Made by a program: the position numbers and the translations under genes. From NCBI RefSeq assembly GCF_030209835.1, contig NZ_JARVRF010000015.1:98485-162484 (forward strand): 64,000 bases of DNA. The letters run 5' to 3'. The notes below the pieces were generated by a model, which saw only the letters and a program-made list of their open reading frames with translations, searched no databases and was not told the DNA's origin. The stretch's first letter is position 1. Each line of letters starts with the position of its first letter. This stretch comes from Arthrobacter sp. efr-133-R2A-120 (lineage in GTDB: Bacteria > Actinomycetota > Actinomycetes > Actinomycetales > Micrococcaceae). This document shows positions 16,490 to 22,606 of the stretch, in pieces.

Positions 16490-17665
16490 TCAAGGCAGTT
16501 TGGCGTGGAATCCTGCACTCAACAAATCGGAGAAGCGCTGGGTTCCTTGATCGATGCCGCTGCACACGTGGCTGGCCGGATCCTCTGGAGTGTCCTGCGG
16601 GCACGACATATCCCGGTTCAGGGACCACATGGATACTCGTTGAACCCCCTTGCTGATGGCGAAGGAGTTCAATCCGCGGGCCGCATCAAGGTCGAACACT
16701 TCGCCCGGGAGATCGTTCCGGCCGATCATGGGGGTCAATCCCATCTTTCCCCAGATCTGTTCGCTGTTAAGGGCAATCCCCGCACGCTGATAGATGATGC
16801 TGAGCTGGTCGTTGGTGGACTGGGCCGCCGAGGTTCCGGCATCGAGCATGCTCTGCGATTGACTCCGGCTTGAACCGTAGTTCATGGTCATGATGTTGAC
16901 CCCGGACAGCTGGACTCCGGCGGCGAGCATCTGGTCAACGGCTGAGGTTCCGGCGTCGGTCAGCCCTTGCGGGGTGACCGGGAGGGTCAGCCAAATTGAA
17001 AGGGCGTGCCCTTCCTTGACACGCTCCTTCTGGAGGGCAGCGACGGCTGCGGCGCGGCGCTGCCAGGCTGCGCTGTCCGCAAGGTTGTCGCCCTCGATGT
17101 CAAAGTCGATGGTTGCGGGGTTGTAGCGTTCGAGGACGGCCCGGTAGGCCCTTTCCAGATCTGTTGCGTTCTGGCAGGAGTTGGCGAGCTCACTGTTCAC
17201 TGAGCCGCCGAAGGACACAGCGAAGGCGCCGCCGTTCGACCGGAGCTTGGCGATACGTTCTTCGAGCTTGAGTGAGGTCTTCGCGGCATCGAGGCTGTAT
17301 GTGCTACCCCAACTCGGTGTGCAGGCCTGTCCAGCCATTGCCACCACAAACGCCAGAGTGACATTCTTGGTGCCCTCGCCCACGGGTGTCTCGAAAGCGT
17401 ATTGAGGGACCACAGTGACGTCGACGTAGCCGGAAAACCACGGGGGCTCGAGGGAACCGTTTGCGTCCGTAGTAAACCGCCACACGAGGATGCCTCCCAT
17501 CCCCACCACCACAAGGACTGCGGCAATGCAGGCCCGGGCGAAACCTGACAGCCGGCGGCGAGGTCCATTGGCTTGGGGCGACAAGCGACGGACGTCCCGC
17601 GCGCCGCCCGCCCCAGCCGAAACGGACGTGCCGCTTCCCTGTTTCCTGGACACGCTCTCCGCCAT
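16490..17665 (-). CDS. GH18-like (chitinase-fold) membrane-anchored protein
   Basis: 391 residues from ATG at 17665, chosen because GGAG lies eight bases upstream; an in-frame ATG at 17704 has no ribosome binding site. A membrane segment or uncleaved signal anchor at about 44-63 is followed by an extracytoplasmic GH18-type barrel. The motif ATIDFDIEGDN (Asp187, Asp189, Glu191) matches the family signature DxxDxDxE, including the catalytic acid Glu191. Such enzymes hydrolyse or bind beta-1,4-linked N-acetylglucosamine polymers. It is divergently transcribed from the second NodB/glycosyltransferase operon and shares its box-bearing intergenic region. It may trim or process the polymer made by these genes. 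Confidence 0.85.
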   Translation of the reverse strand: MAESVSRKQGSGTSVSAGAGGARDVRRLSPQANGPRRRLSGFARACIAAVLVVVGMGGILVWRFTTDANGSLEPPWFSGYVDVTVVPQYAFETPVGEGTKNVTLAFVVAMAGQACTPSWGSTYSLDAAKTSLKLEERIAKLRSNGGAFAVSFGGSVNSELANSCQNATDLERAYRAVLERYNPATIDFDIEGDNLADSAAWQRRAAAVAALQKERVKEGHALSIWLTLPVTPQGLTDAGTSAVDQMLAAGVQLSGVNIMTMNYGSSRSQSQSMLDAGTSAAQSTNDQLSIIYQRAGIALNSEQIWGKMGLTPMIGRNDLPGEVFDLDAARGLNSFAISKGVQRVSMWSLNRDMSCPQDTPEDPASHVCSGIDQGTQRFSDLLSAGFHAKLP

Positions 17666-17771
17666 CCTTAAACTCCGACTGCCCTGATTGCACCATTTGA
17701 CCATGAACAGGCCGGATTCGCCCCTGCCCGCGCCCCCGGGTTTGATCCCCGTGGTTTCGGCGCGTAGCGCA

Positions 17772-17865
17772 CGAGTAGTGGTGCTGTCCGGACGCCAAGG
17801 TTGAGTGTAAAGACGGGTAGAGCCTACTCGTGTCCGTTGCCTCCCTAATTCATACGCTGATGGTG
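17772..17865 (+). promoter_or_regulatory. Regulated promoter of the NodB-like/glycosyltransferase operon
   Basis: The best palindrome of the set, CGGGTAGAGCCTACTCG (17814-17830), has six of eight pairs complementary. It is followed after 22 bases by -10 TACGCT (17853-17858), predicting a start near 17865 and centring the box at -43. A second half-site, CGAGTAGTGG, lies at 17772-17781 and could also serve the divergent GH18-like gene. Confidence 0.7.
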
Positions 17866-17905
17866 TCAGTTGGTTGAGGGCAACGGGGGAGAGACAGGTC
17901 TCACA

Positions 17906-18175
17906 ATGGAAACGGACTCTCTGGTCCGAACGGCATCAGGACGCGGCGGATTCATCCGAGAAGGCGTTTGCCTCGAGTCCGAGCCTGTTCTTTGGGGATA
18001 CAGCACAGTCCCTCCTATGGACCCAGCGCCAATTGACGGTGCTGCCGGACGGCAGCGCGCCCTCGCAGAGAGGGTCCCTGAGCGGGGGCCGGTGGTGAAT
18101 AAGCCTTTGAGACCGAGGCTTCCCCCAGTCGCCACCGGCCCCTTCAGGAATCCCGGCAACTCGGGTTGGCAATGA
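17906..18175 (+). CDS. Putative 89-residue leader protein, coupled to NodB-like gene
   Basis: ORF from ATG 17906 whose TGA stop overlaps the ATG of the next gene (ATGA at 18172-18175), a classic translational-coupling arrangement. The next gene has only a poor ribosome binding site of its own. The product is Pro/Arg-rich with no membrane segment or known domain. The start has the same distance from the -10 box (47 intervening bases) and the same GGTCTC-N3-ATG context as the small ORF at 10717. Sequence similarity between the two products is not evident. It could be a small protein or a leader controlling translation of the downstream genes. Confidence 0.5.
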   Translation: METDSLVRTASGRGGFIREGVCLESEPVLWGYSTVPPMDPAPIDGAAGRQRALAERVPERGPVVNKPLRPRLPPVATGPFRNPGNSGWQ

Positions 18176-19584
18176 GTCCCCGGGTGAAGGGCATCGCATC
18201 CGGCCCGGTCCGCACTTCGAGGAAGCGGGCAGGTCTATGGGCTGCCTCGTGGGTGTCGGTGTTGCTCTTGTTGACGGGCGCAACATCGCTGATCAACGGA
18301 AGCCAAGCTCCCGTCGGTGGGTCCGCGAACAATACCCCCACACCTTCTATCGCCCCGCTCTCTTCTGTCAGCTTGACGTTCGATGCGGGCCGGGCGAGCC
18401 AGATGGAGGCGGCCCGGATCCTGAAGGACCACGGACTCCGGGGCACCTTTTTCATCGACTCGGGCTTTGTTGGCGCACCTGACTACATGACAACGGACAA
18501 TCTCCATAGCCTGGCCGCGGACCAGAATGAAATCGGTGGCCACACAGTCACCCTTGCCGATGTGACCTCCGTAGAACCCGATGAAGCGTCGAGACAGATT
18601 TGCAACGATCGGGTGAACCTCACGGACTGGGGCTTTAAGGTCACTTCCTTTGCCTATCCGTTTGCGGCTTCAACGCCGAAATCGGAGGAACTGGTCGCCG
18701 GATGCGGCTACAACAGCGCGCGAGGCCTCGGCGAGATCAGCACTCCTGTTGACTGCGTCGGCTGCGCGGCAGCAGAAACTGTCCGCCCCGCCGACTTGTT
18801 CCGGACGCGGGCGACCTCGGAGGTCGGCAGCAAATGGACGTTGGCCGACCTTGAGGCGACCGTAGCGCAAGCCGAAAAGGCCGGCGGCTGGTTACAACTG
18901 ACCTTCTACGACATCGACAACAGCGGCAGTCCCCGCTCCATCAGCCCCGCGTTGTTCGAACAGTTCGCCACCTGGCTGGCGGCCAAGACCCAACCAGGGA
19001 CGATGGCCGTGCGCACGGTACACGACGTGATCGGCGGCGTGGCGAAACCCGTGGTGAACGGTCCCGTGGCCGCTCCGGCAGCACCGGGACAGAACGCCAT
19101 TCGGAATCCGGGGCTCGAAACTGCTGGAAAGTACGGCTTGCCGCAATGCTGGCAGGTGTCGTCCTACGGCAAGAACGCCGTCGTTCTGAGCACTTTGACT
19201 CCAGGTCGCACCGGTGCGGTGGCCCGTCGCCTGGACGTGACCGAATACGCCTCCGGTGACGCCAAATTGCTTCCCGTCCTCGATCTCGGAGCATGCGCTC
19301 CGAGCGTGAGTGCAGGCCACAGCTATTCGCTCAGGGCGTGGTACCAGTCCAACGCGAAGACCCAATTTGAAGTCTATTACCGCAACAAGCTGGGCACGTG
19401 GACCTATTGGACAGCCAGTCCGTGGTTCACGGCCAACACCAGTTACGAGCAGGCGATCTGGGAAACGCCGCCCGTTCCGGCAGGAGCCGAGGCCATCAGC
19501 TTTGGAATGAACCTCTTCAGTGATGGCCAGCTTGCTACCGACGATTACGAAATGTACGACACTGTGGGAGCACCGTCGCCGTGA
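18172..19584 (+). CDS. NodB-family protein with altered active site (putative pseudo-deacetylase)
   Basis: 470 residues from ATG 18172 (a TTG at 18166 is possible): N-terminal signal anchor (about 22-42), NodB-like domain (about 65-300) and a beta-sandwich domain (about 315-470). It is clearly paralogous to the SLH deacetylase at 13439, sharing RQICNDRVNLT, GCGYNSARGLG and LGTWTYWTASP, but it lacks SLH domains. The metal site differs: TFDD is TFDA (Ala72), HTVTH is HTVTL (Leu128) and FHHIG is FYDID. TFDAG alone occurs in active relatives, but loss of the second histidine and the FHH motif makes deacetylase activity doubtful. It may bind glycan or modulate the polymerase, whose gene overlaps its stop codon by GTGA. 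Confidence 0.88.
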   Translation: MSPRVKGIASGPVRTSRKRAGLWAASWVSVLLLLTGATSLINGSQAPVGGSANNTPTPSIAPLSSVSLTFDAGRASQMEAARILKDHGLRGTFFIDSGFVGAPDYMTTDNLHSLAADQNEIGGHTVTLADVTSVEPDEASRQICNDRVNLTDWGFKVTSFAYPFAASTPKSEELVAGCGYNSARGLGEISTPVDCVGCAAAETVRPADLFRTRATSEVGSKWTLADLEATVAQAEKAGGWLQLTFYDIDNSGSPRSISPALFEQFATWLAAKTQPGTMAVRTVHDVIGGVAKPVVNGPVAAPAAPGQNAIRNPGLETAGKYGLPQCWQVSSYGKNAVVLSTLTPGRTGAVARRLDVTEYASGDAKLLPVLDLGACAPSVSAGHSYSLRAWYQSNAKTQFEVYYRNKLGTWTYWTASPWFTANTSYEQAIWETPPVPAGAEAISFGMNLFSDGQLATDDYEMYDTVGAPSP

Positions 19585-20960
19585 TAGTTCTTTCGATCTT
19601 TTTGGTTCTGGGAGTCAGCACGATCTTTTGGTCTCTTGCCGGGCTGGTCCGTCTCGCGGGTGAGGAGTCGTGGCGGGCCCGGGAATTGTCCTTCCGGATC
19701 CGCGGGTGGATCGCCTTGCTGCGCGGCGTCAACGCGCCGATCCCTCGACGTCAACGCGCCCGCCATCGCGCAAAGGGAGTGCGGATCTCCCCGGCGAATG
19801 TCGCGGTCCTCATGGCCGCCCACAACGAGGCTTTGGTCATCAGCGAGACAATCCTTGCCGCGTCCGCTTTAGTCCCTCGACGCAACATCCACGTCGTTTC
19901 GGACATGTCCACCGATGACACTGCGGCCATTGCGCGGGCCGCCAGGGTGAAGGTCCTTGACCTGGAACCGAACCGTGGCAAGGCAGGTGCACTCGCGGCG
20001 GGCATCGCCCATTTCGATCTGTGCAGGCGGTTCAAGGTGGTCATGCTCCTGGACGCAGACACCCGCCCGATGCCGGATTATCTCGAAACGGGGCTCCCGC
20101 TCTTTGACGACCCCGCGGTGGTCGCCGTCGCGGGACGGGCCAAGTCAATCATGAGCCCGGCACCTCCGACGGCGATGGGCCGCTTCCTTGTGGCCTACCG
20201 GGAGCGTTTGTACATCGCGGTCCAACTCCTGCTCAAGTACGGCCAGGCAGCCCAGGGTGCCAATGTCGTCTCCATCGTGCCTGGATTTGCCAGCATGTAC
20301 AGAACCAGCGCGCTCGCGAAAATAGAGGTCTTGGCGCCCGGACTGGTGATCGAAGACTTCAACATGACGTTTGAAATCCATGCAAAAAAGCTGGGACGGA
20401 TCGCATTCCATCCCTCGGCCGCTGTTGCGTACACCCAGGATCCGGACAATCTGAAGGACTACATCAAGCAGGTGCGGCGGTGGATACTCGGTTTCTGGCA
20501 GACCGTCAGGCGGCACGGCCTGCAGTTCAGCCGATTCTGGTTTGTCCTGGGTTTGTACATTGTTGAACTCGTAGCCAGCTGCCTCTTCTTCGTGCTTCTG
20601 GTGCCGGCTTTCCTGCTATCGTCCCTCGCTGCTGTCGAGGTGTGGATTTTTGGCAATCGATCGGACGTTTTTGTCTTTCTGTCGGGTGTCCTGCGGCCCC
20701 AGGACGTCCTCATTGGGGTCTTCCTGCCGGACCTTTTCCTGACAGTCCTTGCCGCAGTTTCGATGCGCAACCCGCGTTTTCTGTTGATGGCGCCCCTGTT
20801 TCCGCTGATGCGGATCCTGGACGCAGTCATCTGCCTCCAGGTCCTGCCCAGGGCGTACTCGTCGAGTTCGTCGGGAGTGTGGGTCAGCCCGGTCCGGAGG
20901 ATCCAGCGCCAACCCCAGGAAGTCTCGACGCCGGGGCCTTCCGTCGTGCGGACGGGCTAG
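19581..20960 (+). CDS. Processive family 2 glycosyltransferase (chitin/hyaluronan/PNAG synthase-like)
   Basis: 459 residues with GTG start overlapping the previous stop (GTGA). An N-terminal membrane helix (1-23) precedes a GT2 domain carrying DADT (Asp158/Asp160), the ED pair (Glu258/Asp259) and QVRRW (297-301), the acceptor-site motif of processive synthases. Two or three further membrane segments follow (about 320-345 and 375-430). Such enzymes polymerise UDP-activated N-acetylhexosamines or alternating hexuronic acid units at the inner face of the membrane and extrude the chain. Coupling to a NodB-like protein parallels nodBC and pgaBC arrangements. Together with the UDP-sugar dehydrogenase operon it predicts an N-acetylated or uronic-acid-containing exopolysaccharide. 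Confidence 0.9.
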   Translation: MIVLSIFLVLGVSTIFWSLAGLVRLAGEESWRARELSFRIRGWIALLRGVNAPIPRRQRARHRAKGVRISPANVAVLMAAHNEALVISETILAASALVPRRNIHVVSDMSTDDTAAIARAARVKVLDLEPNRGKAGALAAGIAHFDLCRRFKVVMLLDADTRPMPDYLETGLPLFDDPAVVAVAGRAKSIMSPAPPTAMGRFLVAYRERLYIAVQLLLKYGQAAQGANVVSIVPGFASMYRTSALAKIEVLAPGLVIEDFNMTFEIHAKKLGRIAFHPSAAVAYTQDPDNLKDYIKQVRRWILGFWQTVRRHGLQFSRFWFVLGLYIVELVASCLFFVLLVPAFLLSSLAAVEVWIFGNRSDVFVFLSGVLRPQDVLIGVFLPDLFLTVLAAVSMRNPRFLLMAPLFPLMRILDAVICLQVLPRAYSSSSSGVWVSPVRRIQRQPQEVSTPGPSVVRTG

Positions 20961-20990
20961 CGCACAATCTGGCGAAGTGAGCGGACACAC

Positions 20991-21037
20991 GGACGCCCAC
21001 GCTACACAGCCATCGCGGCTGTGTGGCGTGGGCGTCC
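20991..21037. terminator. 21-bp-stem hairpin between convergent genes
   Basis: Arms 20991-21011 and 21017-21037 pair over 21 bases with a single mismatch and a five-base loop. There is no U-tract. It lies between the glycosyltransferase and the convergent secreted-protein gene and probably terminates both. Confidence 0.75.
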
Positions 21038-21097
21038 GGCACTCCCGGAGTATGTAGTGTCCGGTTGACCCTCAGGGACCTGGGAACGCGTGTCGCG

Positions 21098-22165
21098 TTA
21101 GTTGGTCACTCCCGCGGTGGTGACAACAGAGAGCCACGGACCGGCGGGCACACTGGCGCGGTCAACGAAACGCCACGATACGTGGTCGTTGTCGCCGTCC
21201 AGATCAGCGAAGCCCAGGCAGCCGTTCAAGGCAGGTGACACATCCATGCCCGCACCCTGGCTCGGGTCGCCGGAGAACTGCTTGTTGGCAGGACGCGCGT
21301 TGTTCGCACCGAAGACGTAGGCGGAATCGTGGTAAAGGGAGCCGCTGGAGGGGCCGGCATCTTCGACTTGTCCGTAGCAGACGCTGCCATTGGGGCCGGT
21401 GATCTGGACCCATGCGTTTTTCATGTAGCTGTAGCTCGAGTCCGCGCAGTGGTTGACGCCCGTTTTGGCGTTGTCCGCGGCGGCCCACGGAATCACGTTG
21501 CAACGCTCGGCGAAGGCGACACTGTCATTGACGTCGTCGTAAGGCAGGTCCAGGTAGAACGGGTTCTGCAAAGGCTTGGGCTGGTGCAGCGGGAAGTACC
21601 CATTACTGGCAACGCGCTGTTCCGTGGCGCATTTGAAGCTCGTGCCGGTCCCGGAACTGACTCCGTCACAACCGCCGTAAGTGCTGCCGGGGCAACCGCT
21701 CGCGCTCGACGGAGTGGTTCCCATGTTGATGCCGGTGTGCTGCAGAGCCCACTGGCCGTTGTACGTGGAGCAGACCTGGGAGCCGTCCGAGAGGCTGGCA
21801 TTGAAGATCTCGCCCACCCAGAAGGTGGTGCTCACGATGTTGGTGTGCAGCGGGTATGTTCCCGTGACGGGCAGGGGCGCTGCCGTTGGTGCGGGTGCGC
21901 CGGCGGCTGGAGCGGAAGCAGACGGTGCGGCCGGAGCGGGCGTGCTCGACGGCGTCGTGACCTTGGTAGGGGCCGGCGTCGGCGCCGGGGTGGAGGTGCG
22001 CGTTGGCGCGGATGAAGCGGAAGGCGACGAGCTCGGCCGCGAATATGAATCGCGGTCGCCGGCCTGGTAGGAGGATTTGTGTGATGACTGGACAGCGGAC
22101 ATGGTGGCGAACCCGCCGAAGGCAAGGACCGCCAAGGCGACTAGTGCTGTGAACAGGTGTTTCAT
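21098..22165 (-). CDS. Secreted protein with long Pro/Ala/Thr linker, paralogue of the 15515 lipoprotein
   Basis: 355 residues: N-terminal signal sequence (MKHLFTALVALAVLAF), a low-complexity Ser/Thr/Pro/Ala linker (about 35-105) and a C-terminal domain of about 250 residues homologous to the lipoprotein at 15515. Shared blocks are TNIVSTTFWVGEIFN/IVSTTFWVGEIFD, CYGQVEDAGP and GAGMDVSPALNGCLGFADLD. The domain here is larger, with an insertion of about 35 residues containing extra cysteines near CSTYNGQW and GGCDG. The family is not recognised; the MDVSPALN strand is reminiscent of double-psi beta-barrels. The linker is typical of a protein spanning the wall. It converges on the glycosyltransferase operon. 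Confidence 0.85.
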   Translation of the reverse strand: MKHLFTALVALAVLAFGGFATMSAVQSSHKSSYQAGDRDSYSRPSSSPSASSAPTRTSTPAPTPAPTKVTTPSSTPAPAAPSASAPAAGAPAPTAAPLPVTGTYPLHTNIVSTTFWVGEIFNASLSDGSQVCSTYNGQWALQHTGINMGTTPSSASGCPGSTYGGCDGVSSGTGTSFKCATEQRVASNGYFPLHQPKPLQNPFYLDLPYDDVNDSVAFAERCNVIPWAAADNAKTGVNHCADSSYSYMKNAWVQITGPNGSVCYGQVEDAGPSSGSLYHDSAYVFGANNARPANKQFSGDPSQGAGMDVSPALNGCLGFADLDGDNDHVSWRFVDRASVPAGPWLSVVTTAGVTN

Positions 22166-22489
22166 ATTTTGGGTGACATATCTGTTGGGGACATAGACAT
22201 ACGAGACCTGGGCAATGGGTAAGGCGATCTGCGGCCGAACGCGCCGCAGCGTCGTACACGGCCAAATGGTGTGTCACGACAGAGTGGTTACGAAAATCGG
22301 CTGCGCTTCAACTCCCCAGAAGTAGCCAGCCGGAACTTACTCTTGCGGCACCAGCTTACACAGTTAGATCACAGGGTGGTAACAGCGGATGCAAATTCGG
22401 CGAAGGAACCGGCCTGGAAACGACGCCTTGGCACTTCGCCTGGAGGCCCCGTGGAGCGGGGATATTCCGCGCTAGTAGCCCCGGAAAAC
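22166..22489. other. Intergenic region between divergent surface-protein and LAL genes
   Basis: No ORF is supported here. On the minus strand a partial box, GTAACCACTCT, lies about 22275-22285 and matches only the right half of the regional operator; a TACGAC that could be a -10 follows after about 24 bases. This is too weak to call a regulated promoter. Nothing else is recognisable. Confidence 0.4.
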
Positions 22490-22541
22490 CAAGTAGTTAC
22501 CACTCAATTCAGGGCTGAAACCCGGAGGTAACGTTTGGAAA
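22490..22541 (+). promoter_or_regulatory. Regulated, apparently leaderless promoter of the fifth LAL gene
   Basis: Box CAAGTAGTTACCACTCA (22490-22506), then exactly 22 bases, then -10 TAACGT (22529-22534). The predicted start falls on the A of an ATG at 22541, the same geometry as the promoter at 27245-27296. Confidence 0.62.
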
Positions 22542-22597
22542 TGACACCGGTCCGTGCCACAGCCGTCAGGAACGTGTGTCCGGCGGCCCGAAGATGA
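22541..22597 (+). CDS. Possible 18-residue leaderless leader peptide
   Basis: ATG 22541 is seven bases after the -10 box, at the predicted transcription start. It opens a reading frame of 18 codons (MTPVRATAVRNVCPAARR) ending nine bases before the LAL gene start. It could couple translation to the downstream gene or simply be the start of a 66-base untranslated leader. Confidence 0.35.
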   Translation: MTPVRATAVRNVCPAARR

Positions 22598-22606
22598 GAC
22601 AGGACC

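Noticed and set aside
22275..22285. Half of the regional operator box upstream of the minus-strand secreted protein gene
   Set aside because: Only ACCACTCT matches; the left half is absent and the -10 candidate is off by two bases, so it is not counted as a regulon member.
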